NCBI GenBank assembly: GCA_013076295.1
Contig: RQOL01000828.1
Coordinates: forward strand, 1,674,001-1,738,000
Reading direction: 5' to 3'
DNA: 64,000 nt
Source: Sanderia malayensis
Taxonomy: Eukaryota > Cnidaria > Scyphozoa > Semaeostomeae > Pelagiidae
Shown: positions 38,102-49,708 of the stretch, piece after piece
Layout of the letters: each line of letters starts with the position of its first letter
Position numbering within the stretch: the first letter of the stretch is position 1
Program-made: the position numbers and the translations under genes
The notes under the pieces: model-generated
Seen by the model: only the letters and a program-made list of their open reading frames with translations
What the model was told of the DNA's origin: nothing
The model's database searches: none

Positions 38102-40022
38102 TTATATTACTATCGCCATGGCACTCAATAATGAATGACTATCATAACCATAAAAACAGAAGAGCTTCTTCAATTTTGCTATATTCCTTACGGTTTTCAC
38201 TTTAAGAAAACATGGATGTATCAAAAATTTCTTTGAGTTCGGAGCTTCTGGGCTTGTGGACTAACGTTTTGTAAAGTGAAACATTTACAAATGCTAATAC
38301 AATAAACAGGGCCAGAAACAACAGAAGAATATTCTAGTTAATCAAAAGCTCCTCGACTAACTTGAGTATTCCTTGGCAAAAGGGAATTGTGTCATTAAAA
38401 GTTCCCAGACAAAGAATTAGGCTTGCAAGTCATAAAGTCAATCTTAAGTAGGGGAGTTTGAGAAATATTTCGGCAAAACAGAATTTCACCATGTAGCAAT
38501 CTAAGGTACCACTATGTATTGTTCAGCACACTACTAAGAGTTGTATTCCCTTTTAAAGAACATTTGGCAAGAAACTTTTTGAGGCAGTAGCAATTAATGC
38601 ACCAGTTGCCAGGCCTTATTTTAAGGAATATTTATCACTGCACATTATATTCTGAGGGGGTCATTGGGCATGACGGTTTGCTGTTTTTGGACATTTTGAG
38701 AGCGGTTTTACTGTTTTTAACCTTCAAAAAGTACGGTTTTACTGTTTTTCAATCTGCGATTTCGGTTGCGGTTTTACTGTTTTAACAAAACACATGTACG
38801 CTTGTACTGTTTTTGAGTAAAAATTGCGGTTTTACGGTTTTTTGATCCCCTCCCCTATGACCCCCCATATTATGTATGAAGTTTTTTTAGTCCTGAAGTG
38901 TCGTTCTCTCATACAAAACAACAACAATTTTTGTAAATCTGCAAAGCTGCTGTTACCAATGTATTGGAGAGTCCCTTGCCAATCACATCAGCACTGCTGA
39001 AGGGCTACCCTTTGTAATTAAAATTTTTGAAATGAAAATTAGCTTTATGAAAAAGACATGACTTTCAAGAGAGTTAATATTTAACAAGCCATCGTGTATA
39101 ATTTGGCAATCAATTTATTTGTCAAAACGTTTGTAAAATTAATTTTACCACAAGTACAACGGCCGACAACCCTCTTTGCTCGAAAATTTCCCACAATGAA
39201 CACCACTTTGTGAAATCAAGCTTCGCAAACAGATTTTTATGACAAAGAAGAACATTGGTCACAGGGTGTCCGCTATAAAAAGGATACATAACTGGCGCAT
39301 TATTAAGTGTTTAAGGTAACCATGACGTGTTGTATAATTAATTTTACAAAAAGACTTCGAAGAGAAATCAGTCAAAAGAAAATTCCAAAAGAAACACGAA
39401 GTCACTGCCTAATATTTGTTCTTGAGTTAATTATGCTAAATGTTTTCTTGTTGATGTACATTTTGTTCTGTTCTTGTATAGAAGTACAATATAGATGAAG
39501 GATGCGGACCTTGAAACTCTGATTTAATGTAGTTTGCAATTTTCCTAGCTAAAACAATGAAAGTTTTATCACTGCACAATTTCTCGCTTATCACTGCACA
39601 TTTTCGTTTTATCACTGCACAAATTGGTTATCACTGAGCCTTAAAATAAGGCCTGCCAGTTGCCGTAGTAAAATGAATGAAATTCTTACCTGAAGTTCTT
39701 TGAAATTTGCTACTTTTCGAGTATGTTTTAGAAAACCATCCATCGATTTCTGTAACTGCTTTCCATGTAGCTTGTGGTAGTCAAAATAATTGCCGTTGTG
39801 CAACTTAGTACAATCTCGAATCGTCAACATAAACAACTTGGCGTCCATTATCCAAGCAACCTGACGAACGCTGCGTTCTTCTAGTACTTTCATACCCACC
39901 ATCCGTGGCTTATTATATACACACCAACCACGACGACAAGGAACCTGTGCTGTAAACAAGTAGCTGCGTAGACTATGACGACTACAAAACGAAATATCTT
40001 CCAGCATGTTCTCTGTTGACAT
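38102..40022 (-). CDS. unrecognised minus-strand gene, first exon and possible second exon
   Basis: Exon 1 (39688-40022) starts with ATG, runs 111 codons (MSTENMLEDISFCSRHSLRS...), and ends at a good CAG|GTAAGA donor. Its composition is protein-like and basic, with tryptophans, cysteines and a KQLQKSMDGFLKHTRK helix-like stretch. I do not recognise the family. A possible terminal exon in matching phase lies at 38102-38260 (AG acceptor, 52 codons, TAA), giving 163 aa. It is much less certain than exon 1. The hAT-like element at 38610-39655 would lie inside the intron, 32 bases past the donor. The start codon is only 70 bases downstream of the micropeptide stop at 40093 on the same strand. Confidence 0.35.
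38610..39655. mobile_element. non-autonomous hAT-like DNA transposon
   Basis: Perfect 17-bp terminal inverted repeats (CAGGCCTTATTTTAAGG and its complement) are flanked by an exact 8-bp duplication, CCAGTTGC, at 38602-38609 and 39656-39663. An 8-bp duplication and CAGG ends fit the hAT superfamily. The 1046-bp body has subterminal TTTATCACTGCAC repeats and several GGTTTTACTGTTTTT repeats but no transposase frame. Confidence 0.88.
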
Positions 40023-40092
40023 TAAATGCGTGCTGTAGTGCTTTGCTAATGTTTCTAATACGTGCAGTATAGAATTATCAATAACAGTTGCG

Positions 40093-40236
40093 TCACTCTG
40101 AAGTGATCAACTCTGGGTTAAAGTGTGCAGTCTCTCTCGGCTGTCCAGCCAGAAAACATTGTCTCATGACACAGCCTTGGACTACGAGGAGAGATCCAGC
40201 GACCAAGCCGACGATTACAATAAGAATTTCGATCAT
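40093..40236 (-). CDS. single-pass membrane micropeptide, paralog 1 (47 aa)
   Basis: A 47-residue ORF: hydrophobic helix at residues 2-22 (MIEILIVIVGLVAGSLLVVQ), then a short polar tail with CFLAGQPRETAHFNP. It is shorter than most gene finders accept, but it aligns with the plus-strand ORF at 41880-42014. Both start with Met at the same distance from the helix and share the tail pattern CFxxGQP[RK]ExAHFxP. This is the first in-frame Met after an upstream stop. I know of no named family with this pattern. The function is unknown. It could be a small regulator of a membrane protein (inference). Confidence 0.5.
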   Translation of the reverse strand: MIEILIVIVGLVAGSLLVVQGCVMRQCFLAGQPRETAHFNPELITSE

Positions 40237-41879
40237 CACCACTTTTCTTCCACAAAAAAATATTGAAACTGAGCTTGTTCGTCAACTATTCCCGGCTTTC
40301 TATTCACCCAGAGTCTCATCCACCTGTCTGCACACGTTGTTTCTCAATAGACCACCGAGTAATCGATTCATGGTGACCGCATACGAGAATCACTAGATTT
40401 TTCTGTTATTAAAAATGCAAGACATAAGCATGACAGAGTTGTTTTTAATTAGTTTGGCCATGCTTTTCGTCATATGACGATATTTGTTGACAACATTGCT
40501 TACGCAGCCTCGTTTTGACGCTGTAACTACGTTTACATACACATGGAGAGTATAGAATCCTATATACTATGATATTACATATGAATTGTTTTCACGCGAG
40601 TTTCTACTATGCTACCTGCAACCTGTGCACAAAGGACGCCTTCGCTTGTCTCCGACGTTGAATAGAGCCTGCCACTGTTTACATCAAGATGTTCTACCTT
40701 ATAAGGAAAGGAAGCATAATTATTGAGTTCCCGAGATCTTCCTTAAATTAAGCGACTAGCCCCCCTAAGGGGAGCTGAAAAGATACCCATGCACTTAAAC
40801 ACGTGCTCATTGTGAATAGGGAACATCCATCCCAGCCCTATCACGAGATCTTGTGGCTCTTCTCATATCAACACCACATACAATATAATTTACGCTAAAT
40901 CTATCTGCAGTTAAAACTCTAAAAGTTTTGAAAATTTTTCTTCTTCCTTCCATTCTGACTAACTTTACGAGTCCATCTACTTGAAGTCAAGCTTGCTTTC
41001 GTAGGTAGAGAAACTCAATTATTGACAAGCTTATTGACAAGCTTTCCTTCCTTGCCCAATGCTAACTCAACTTTCATGCTTTGCTTTTAGAAAAATCAAG
41101 TTAAAAAATCAATAGTAAGGTGTCAATTTTGATGCTCCATGAAAAGGCATAGTTGGTAATATCAAGACATCTATTTTTCACACAACAAGAGACTTTGTTC
41201 ACCTTCACGCGTCTTCCTGGAGCTAACAACGTTAATTCGTTATAAAAAGCGGCGATGGGGTAAAGAAAGTGACCAGCCGAGATACTCCTGGAATTTTCCA
41301 GTATTTAAATCACAAATTTTTCACTGCATTTTATTTGCAGGGAAACGTTCTCTCGGTCTAGAAATGCTTTGGGTATTGATGCTTTGCTGTAGCATTCAAA
41401 GCATGTTCTAGAATATTTCATTTGTTAGTTATGTACAATATGCTTAATGGAAGCCCAGATAATTCACAAACGACAAAAGCTTTCATTGTTTGTTCCTTTC
41501 CTCGGCATAATATGACAAGTAGCTTGAATGTGAAAAACACTTGATACGAGAAAAAGCCACTCGGAGTGAAAATAATCCCGAGCGTCTATTCAATTCATCA
41601 GACATGCTCGCTATTTAATGATTTGTTGGAGCAGTACATGCCAAATTCATTCTCTCTGCTTCTTCCGCAAGGAAATGAACAAGCAGTCAAGAGATTTGAA
41701 TTTAACACGATATATGAAGAAGATTGGCAAATTCATTGATGTGTCAATTCACAGATGAACGAAGGATACTTCGTACCAGGCACAACAATACAGAATTATA
41801 TATACCAGTTGGATCTACTGCTGTCTCTGAGGCGAACTTGGGAATAGTTTCTTCAAAAATTTGTCCTCAAAAGACAACC
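40237..41879. other. spacer between the divergent micropeptide genes
   Basis: Presumed bidirectional 5' region of the two micropeptide genes. No other coding exon is recognised, and no repeat boundary is clear. Confidence 0.4.
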
Positions 41880-42014
41880 ATGTTCTGGATTGCAGTCACT
41901 TTGTTTGTTGTCGGGGCAATCATAGCAGTGGCCAATGCGTTTTATTGTGGAAAATGTTTTGCTGTTGGACAACCGAAAGAATATGCTCATTTTACACCGT
42001 GTACCTTCTTCTGA
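41880..42014 (+). CDS. single-pass membrane micropeptide, paralog 2 (44 aa)
   Basis: Starting at the Met at 41880 the ORF gives 44 aa: a hydrophobic helix at residues 2-22 (MFWIAVTLFVVGAIIAVANA), then a cysteine-containing tail with YCGKCFAVGQPKEYAHFTP. The frame is open upstream to 41724, but similarity to paralog 1 begins at this Met, which supports the short form. It is followed by two polyadenylation signals (42160 and 42174). Paralog 1 lies 1.6 kb away on the opposite strand. Function unknown. Confidence 0.5.
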   Translation: MFWIAVTLFVVGAIIAVANAFYCGKCFAVGQPKEYAHFTPCTFF

Positions 42015-42159
42015 AAAATTCGGTCCAAACGAATAATGATGGTCTGGACATTTGATGCTGAAAGGACTAATTTTAGCAATTTAAAAGATTTTTTGTTGCT
42101 AAATCAAATTAGAGACACTCATTTTCTGTGTGGAGATTGGAGGACCTGAATTTTTTATG

Positions 42160-42179
42160 AATAAAATGCATAGAATAAA
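42160..42179 (+). promoter_or_regulatory. polyadenylation signals of micropeptide paralog 2
   Basis: Two AATAAA hexamers (42160-42165 and 42174-42179) about 145 bases beyond the stop codon. Confidence 0.55.
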
Positions 42180-43785
42180 GAAACATGCTTTTATTTAGCT
42201 AGATTTCCATTTTGTAAGAAATGTTAAATGAAATACATCTGAAGCTTTCGAGTTTCAAAGATGGTTGCTTAAATTAAATTCATTTTGACTTTGCTGGTAT
42301 TCATAAGTTGAATACGACATGAAAATTATTCCAAATACGGAATGCTCAAGTAAATTAATGATTAAATGTTTGAGAATTACTCAGCAAAACATAGTTAATA
42401 TTGTATGTAAATAGCTCAAATTTAGGCAGATACCAGAATAATTGTTTCTTAAAATAGACATTATTTTGAACGTTGTTTTGTGAATGCTTAATGAAGTTGA
42501 AATTTAGAAAACCGGCAATCAATCAAGCGCTTCTAATTCATCTACAATGTTTTCATAATCCTCCAATGAAATTTTTTTCTCCAATCATCTGGTAACATTC
42601 CTGTGATTTCATTGGTCAATAATCCAATCCACGTTGGATCTTGACCCTCTGTGAAAGTTTTCCATATTCCCTCGAGTCCTTCAAATTTTTCTGCCACCCA
42701 TACTCATCTTCTCGCTACAAATTTTAGGCCACTGTTAGTATACAATTTAGCTCAAACTCATACGGGAACTCAGTTTAGCTATAACATATAGTGAAGAGAC
42801 ATAACAACTACTTTTGATATGACGCTAAGCAAAGGAAGCGTTGTACTGCGACTGCGAAACAATTCAAAATAGCACAAGTAGTTTACTTCAATGTACCTTG
42901 TCCATGAACACTTTACTGACGGAAATTTAAATAAAGAGATGAAAAAGTGAAATTTGAGAAAAATTCAAATCATTCAAATCTAACGTAAACTATCAACTAT
43001 CTAGCAGCAAAAAGTTAAATGATAAAAAGTTGGCTATTATAAAGTTAGTTAAACGAATGATTAAAAAATCCTGTTAAAAGTGGCAGCTTTGAATTCATTC
43101 TCGTAAATGCTGCTCACACAGTGAGTTTTCCATCTAAAAACAAACAAAGGTAAATAAATAGAAAAAACATACCATGAAAGCAACTCGGAAGGCTTCCAGA
43201 ATTGCATTTATTCCCCACAAATTCACCACAAATTCACCAGAAATTCATAAACATTATCCAATTCACAATTATTCAACAGGTGAATTTAAAGTCAGGCAAA
43301 TCAGAAATGTGTTCTTTATGAACAGTAGCAAATTAGTATGCTCTAATGATTTCAACCAATAAGGAACTTTCCCCTCTACGCATGTGATTAACATTGGGTT
43401 TACAATTCCTAAGGGACACGCATCCAGTCGTGTCTTATAGCAAGTTTAATTAGCCTTTATATACCCAGGGGAAATCATGTTTTTATATTATTGCCAACAT
43501 TTTGCCAAGTCTCCCAAGAGCAGTAATGTATTCATTTGAAGTTGTACAGGTCTCTCTTGAACTATGCCAAATAGTTGCAACGTTCATGAGACACAATAGC
43601 TTATAGAATAAGGAAAGAAAAGTCCTTTTTTTCTGACTGTTGAGGCACTGACTGAAAATTAGCATTATCGTTGGAACACATGATATTCTTCGTAACACAA
43701 TGGCCGAATAAAAATTCCAACCAATATGCTTATTAATTACATTCCTTCGAGATCTTGGTTTGAAAATAATACGATTTTACTTTGC
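42180..43785. other. intergenic region; possible 3' end of the ShK gene
   Basis: A TTTTCAG acceptor near 43663 on the minus strand opens a 22-codon tail that is phase-compatible with the last ShK exon and ends in TGA. It could be the terminal exon, but there is no family support. Otherwise nothing is recognised. Confidence 0.3.
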
Positions 43786-43788
43786 TTA

Positions 43789-44237
43789 GGTGGACTTTAT
43801 AAGGCCGCGTTTAGGTCGTGTTGAATTTAATTCAAACAAGATTTGAATTAAGTTCGACGTAAATTCAGCCGTATAAAGTGGCATTTTAATTAAGTGCTGC
43901 ACTTTGAATTAAGTGCATCAGGATTTGCCGAACTTAATGCACAAGTCCGACACAAATGCGACGTGGCTTTATACGGCCGCATTTTGGTCACATTTAATTC
44001 AAATTCTCCTTGAATTAAATCACTTCATGTGATATAATGATGAAAATGTCAAATTTGTCCAGTCAAGCACTCTGCGTATGTGCAATCCTTTTTTGTTACG
44101 TCACGATGATATGGGGAGTTGAATTAAATGCGGCAAACAAAACACGTATAAAGTGAATGTCGCACTTATGTCGCATTTAGGTCGAATCTAATGAATTAAA
44201 TTAGACGCGACCAAAATGCGGCCGTATAAAGTGAGCC
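43789..44237. mobile_element. PIF/Harbinger-like MITE abutting a splice donor
   Basis: A 449-bp element with inverted ends (GGTGGACTTTATAAGGCCGC at the left, complement of GGCTCACTTTATACGGCCGC at the right) and a TTA duplication at 43786-43788 and 44238-44240. The interior is rich in GAATTAAAT motifs and has no transposase. On the minus strand the TTA duplication forms bases 2-4 of the donor of ShK exon 8, and the element's terminal GG forms bases 5-6. Confidence 0.85.
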
Positions 44238-44241
44238 TTAC

Positions 44242-47200
44242 CGACGCAGAATCCGCATGTTGCTGGACAGAGAATCTTCATTCGATCTTTTGATGTCTTG
44301 CAAGCGTCGTGGGCCTTCAAATATCCACAGTTTGCGACTTCTTTGTCATTACCTGTGAAAGGATACTTGACAATTATTTTGACTTCAATAATATCTTTAT
44401 TTATAATTTCATTTTTACGCAATCATCAAATAAACACAAATTTAGCTTGATCATAATAATATGGAGCAAAATGCACGTACATTGGCAAAAGCCACAAGTC
44501 CCGGCGCACCAGGCTCTCATGGTCTTTGGACTTGCTTCGCAAAGTCCATCAGCTTTGTACTGGGGACATTGGTACTTGTGTATTTTGACATCCCTGCAAA
44601 TTTTACTTGCTGTAAAATAAACAATAGAGCACTTCAGGACGCAGAGATATATATCGTTATTTCTAAACAGCATAAGAAAGTATAATCGCCTTGCTGTAAA
44701 GTTTCTCAGACCCACAGTCCCTTGCAATCAAGGACGAAATGACGGAGATGGAGTCAACAGTGCAGCACTCGCAATCTTGTGACTTGTCGTTAAAAAATAG
44801 AACCCTCTATATTCTATAATTATAATCGTCATTTATTATAATCATATTATTATTATAATCATTACCAAATGTAGGAAGAATTGAGTGAGACATGACATTA
44901 CCTCCACAAACATGACAGGTCTTGGGACAGAATTCAAGCATTTGTTTTCCCTTATCTTTGTTTTGTGCGTAGCAATCGCTTGCAAATCGGTTGCAAAAAG
45001 TATCGCTTTTCACATTCTTGCAGGCTACGGAGAGATGTAGAAATACCCTTGCAAAATCCATCTATGATTATATGAGCCGCCTCCGCAGAAGGCAAAGAGT
45101 GTAGAAGTAAGCGGGTAATCTAGCGCAGACGGATTGAATAAATTAAATTAACAACTGATGCTGGCTCTCAAACTCACGCGGGCAGTTCTCTGTTCCACTG
45201 CCAATTGGACCAGCAGCAAAGGTACTCTTGTCCCAGCAGCACCCATATTTACTTTGCATGCACGGCGCTGGGGCAGGCATTTCTGGACATAAAAAAAATC
45301 GAGCGCACGAGTGAAAACAAAAAGATTTATCCTAAAAATTTAGTCAAATAAGATAAAAACGATTTTGCAAAATTTGAGATCATTTTAAATGTATACCATA
45401 TTTGACGAGCTATGCGTTTACTTGAAGCTAATAAAACTCGCTTACTGTTAGAGCAATGTCCACATGTTTCGGGGCACAAGCGCGCCAATCTCTCCTTTTG
45501 CACCCCAAAACACATCTTCTTGAACCCAGCGCACATTGTGCTATCAATATCGGCACCTGTGATACAGATGAATACACATGACATGAATACACGAACAGTA
45601 GCATGATGAATGATCCTCTTTCAAACAATACTGTTATAGAAAGCTTTGACTCAGTCACGATGTTGTCGCAATCTTGATGTTACCACTTAGTCTCATTACA
45701 TAATCCCCTTGCTTCCCTGTGCTCTATTTGATATCTGTATGGGTATGAAATAGAGCACAGGGAAGCAAGGGGATTATGTAATGAGACTAGTTACCACTTA
45801 GCGATTGGTTCTATGCTATGTCACTTCGTATGCTATAGTGACAAGTACACAACGATTCCAGCTCAGAATCATATGAAATACAAATCTGTGCAATGTATGC
45901 AGGATTTTCGACTACTTACAGCAGGTCATGCACGATCTTGGACAAATTTTTCTTATGTTTTTATCAACGCATTTTCCTGCCTGGCTGTCTTCAATGCATT
46001 GCTTTCCAACATCCTTGCAGGCTGCGTAAAGAAAAGAAAGGCTGTTATGTTTGAACCATTATGATATTATATTGCCGTGCTATTGTAATGCGAAGGTCAA
46101 CATGGGTGATAAATAAACAATGGTAAGATCACATGGATGTGGATATTCATCTTACTTGATGGTAAGGGGGGCGTGTTTTCCTCTTTCTTTACTGTTTCGG
46201 AGGACTCTGAATTAGAAGACATTGCTAGAATAAAAACAGGCGTCACGTCAATTCAACTTCAGGATTCTCGCGCATCTTGTGGCTCAATGCGCAATTCAAT
46301 TCATTTTCGATTCTGCACAGGCCTCACGTGTGACGTCATAAAAGTCACAAACGACAACAATGCAAATTTCTCTTTGCTGCGCAAATGCAATACAATCATT
46401 AGCAAATTTATTGGACTTACCAGGGTCTTTTTTGATGGATTTCGATAGCTCCTCCAACAATTCATCGTTATCTACAATAATAGTGCAGTTGATCTTAGAT
46501 TGTTGAAGTTTAAAATCTTAGCTCTCAAGATCCCACGCATTTTACTTACAGACCGGTCTAAACTCTCAAAGCCGTAAAATATAAAAAGAATTAATTTTGA
46601 TTTTATAACTTATTAAACCTTTTCTGGTTTGTCAACACAATAAGGATTCACGGATTAATTTGGGTATTTCATGGTCGGGTTAAAATTGTCAAAATTTCAG
46701 AACCAACCAATCAGCTTTCGTGATATCAACAACGCACGTATAAATTTTCATTCTAACTCATTATCTCAAAACACGGCCAAATTCACCAACTTCAAAGCAA
46801 CAAAGCAAGGCAATATTGTAGCTACATTCGTGATTTCCGAGCCCATCCGGAAAATTGACCAACAGAGATTATCCAGTATTATTATATCTGCTAGCTATAT
46901 AATTTTGATTTCTTTCCACTCCATTCAACTTCTCTTACACAGGAAATGGGAGGTTCGTTAGCAAGCTCTCTGGTATTAATATCAGCTTTGTACGAGCGAG
47001 CTGGCACAATGAGCTCGCAATAGAAAACGCAACGGCATTATCCTTTGACAATACGTAATTTACTCCATGCGTTTATGTCGATCAGTCAACCATTGAGGTA
47101 TAATAAGATTGCCTTGGTTATCAGCTGACACGCTGTAAAAATGCAATTTTTGTTTTGAGAGGAAGAAAGTTACACAAGTGGGCCATTTTTGTTTTGTCAC

Positions 47201-48236
47201 TGCCGAGTATAGCAATACAAAGTTTTTTATTCATCCGAATTAGATGTTCTTTCCATGACAATTATCAAGACGTAATGCTTGTTATAAGCAGCAATCATAC
47301 TTAGCTAATGCACTGGCAGTCTCGACCATAAGCAGTTTCTAACGAAGCCCCACCCTAATTTCTGCGCAATATTAATTCTTTCATGAGTCTTTCATGAAAT
47401 GGTTATCATCTTAGTTAGGCCTAAACAAAAGTTGTATACATAAATTTTGAATAATATCTTCCCTGTGCGATTATAGTTATAAGATAGTTCTTCGAATGCT
47501 ATCAATATAAGACCGGGTAACTTAAAAGCACGCACTTTGATTAGAACTCTAATCAAACGTTGCTGACTTCAATCAAGAACGCCCGTATATTTAGCTATTC
47601 CTTTACTTCTTTTGGATGCAAATATAACCCCAGGCAGTTCATTTTTGACGTACCTTGGAACATTGCAGCGAATTCGCCCAGTAAAATCAAAATTAAACAA
47701 TACATATATTTCGTAGATAATTTAATCTGTGCAATAGAATTGATAAATAACATGACTTTTCGAGCTTTACTGGTCTTCGGGTGAATATTGTTTCTCTATT
47801 GCACGGATTTAAGTTGCCCAGTGTATGAAGCATATGAAAACGATCACAGAGAAATGGAAGACATTGGGATAGCTACGTCTTGTAGCAGGCGCGACGCAGT
47901 GAATACAAATGGGCAATATTAACAGTTGGACAGTTTATTCACAGTTCTGTTCTACGCAAGCGAGAGATAAATGCACCTGCTACATTTCAAAAGCATTTAC
48001 TTTAACGACAATGTTTCCACTGCCAAGTTATAGCTTAGGGGTGGCTAAAGGTAGAGAGCAGCATCCATCCATCACAAATTATATCGCCCAAGTCTGTACG
48101 CTTTTATATATAATTGGCCAGCAAAATATTCATGCACACTAATTAAACTGTATATATACATACCATCAAAAGCAGCATCTGTACTATATGCTATGGCTGC
48201 CAAGAGAAGTAATGCCAGGATACATCGGTTATACAT
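44242..48236 (-). CDS. secreted protein with five ShK modules and one papilin-like module
   Basis: Exons from the 5' end: 48164-48236 (signal peptide MYNRCILALLLLAAIAYS), 46421-46471 (acidic propeptide-like ELLEELSKSIKKDP), 45920-46021 (ShK 1), 45446-45556 (ShK 2), 45178-45282 (module with KYGCC and AAGP, resembling a papilin module), 44902-45024 (ShK 3), 44481-44609 (ShK 4), 44242-44352 (ShK 5). Every exon boundary is phase 1, so each module is one symmetric exon. The ShK modules each have six cysteines ending in C-P-x-T/S-C-x-x-C or a close variant. ShK modules occur in cnidarian toxins but also in many matrix, enzyme and mucosal proteins. I see no Lys-Tyr pair of the type used by potassium-channel blockers. 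The KK in exon 2 could be a processing site. The 3' end is unresolved: without splicing, the frame would read into the adjacent MITE and stop at 44201. Confidence 0.87.
45688..45789. mobile_element. perfect-palindrome MITE with 9-bp target duplication (MULE-type)
   Basis: A 102-bp element made almost entirely of two 43-bp perfect inverted arms starting TAGTCTCATTACATAATC. It is flanked by an exact 9-bp duplication, GTTACCACT, at 45679-45687 and 45790-45798. A 9-bp duplication suggests the Mutator superfamily. It lies in the intron between ShK modules 1 and 2. The arm sequence also occurs at bases 90-130 and 8786-8830. Confidence 0.9.
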
Positions 48237-49317
48237 GCTGTGCGATTGTCTTTGACGCGAAATGATTCAACTCCAACCGCTGCAACGTCTGTCTGTTTGA
48301 TCGACCGGGCTGAGGTTATACTGTGCTTCACAAGACAATCTGTGGAGCATTTAAATAGATTACTCATGCGTTATAAGTGATACGCCAATACGTATTTAAA
48401 CCATGGTTATTGTTATGCAGACAGTCAATTGCGTTTAGCATTATAGTCTGACGGTGACTGCATTGAATGAGGTATAGAAATCGTGCATTCATTTACATCA
48501 CTACACATCATCTCATCTTGATAATGGTCAAGTACATTGTGAAGCTAATTGTATCAATTCTATGTTAACTAAGACGTCGCTAATAATGCCTTTATTCGTG
48601 TTGGATTACTCACTAATGCATTTTTCTATGCCTGTGAAATGTAGACTATAGGACCAGTATATAATACATAGCAAGCATCGTTCATGGGAGCCAACATCAA
48701 CTTTTTGGAATTGCAGGAATGATTTCTTTTAACCACACCCCAGTGCATGGTGGATATTTTTACAGGGGTGGCCAAAAACCAACCTATTTTAGAGCCCCCT
48801 CCTCAATCATTTTGAAATGTACAGAAAATAACCCTTGTACTAAGAATAGCAACTCCACTTTTGGACTAAATTCTAAACACAGTAATTTATTTATTTTTCA
48901 AACAAGTTCTTTTTTCTAATTATCTTTTCTTGATGCATTGTCCTCTGGTTCCCTAATTTCGGCTCCCTTTATAACTGTTCACTGGGGGCAAGCCCCCCAC
49001 CCCATAGCCAATACAACAATCCGATATGAACACCACACCCCAGTACTGCAATTGAAGCAAGTCGAAAGCGCTCACGGTGCTCACCCTTTAGCAAACTTCA
49101 CACACAACAATTAATACTTTTAATTAATACTTTTACTGTTATTTTTTATTTTCTTTACTTTATGAATTTTTTAAAATATTTTGTAAATGACGTATACTTT
49201 CATTGTATGTGTGGAATTTTGAACGATAATAAAACGGCAACTGAAGCCACCACTTCTAAACGGATTACAGAATTTTGATTAAGGCGTAATTCTAGCTACC
49301 CACATCGTCAAACTAAA
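48237..49317. other. intergenic region upstream of the ShK gene
   Basis: Presumed 5' region of the ShK gene. No other feature is recognised. Confidence 0.4.
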
Positions 49318-49708
49318 TACTGTAATGCATCGATTAAAAGCCCGGGCGTTTTTTAAATTTTTTCATATTTTAGGGAGCTTCTATTCGAGGGGGCGTTTAA
49401 AAAAGGGAGCCGCACTTAACGTGAAACTCTGAGAAACAACTAAAAAAGTCTGGTTCCAGAAGTATAATTAAAAAAAAATCTAAATATCTAGTTCAAAGTC
49501 ATCATCAACATCGTTTCCTCGATGATGTTAAAAGAAAGACCAGCTTCGGTTCTGTGTTTCATATACAAGCCCCTCTACAAGGGGGTGTCTATTTGAGGGG
49601 GCGTTTAATAGAGGGGGCGTTTAATGAAAGAAAATTTAATATTGGGGGGCTTTTATTCGAAGGGGGCGTTTAGAAGAAGGGGGCGTTTAATTGAAGCATT
49701 ATGGTAGT
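49318..49708. mobile_element. GGGGCGTTTAA-type MITE
   Basis: Inverted ends TACTGTAATGCATCGATTAA and the complement of TACCATAATGCTTCAATTAA enclose GGGGGCGTTTAA repeats. Same broad family as 29715, 50994 and 54917. Confidence 0.7.

Noticed and set aside
41724..41879. N-terminal extension of micropeptide paralog 2
   Set aside because: Similarity with paralog 1 begins at the Met at 41880. The extension has no counterpart and was left out.
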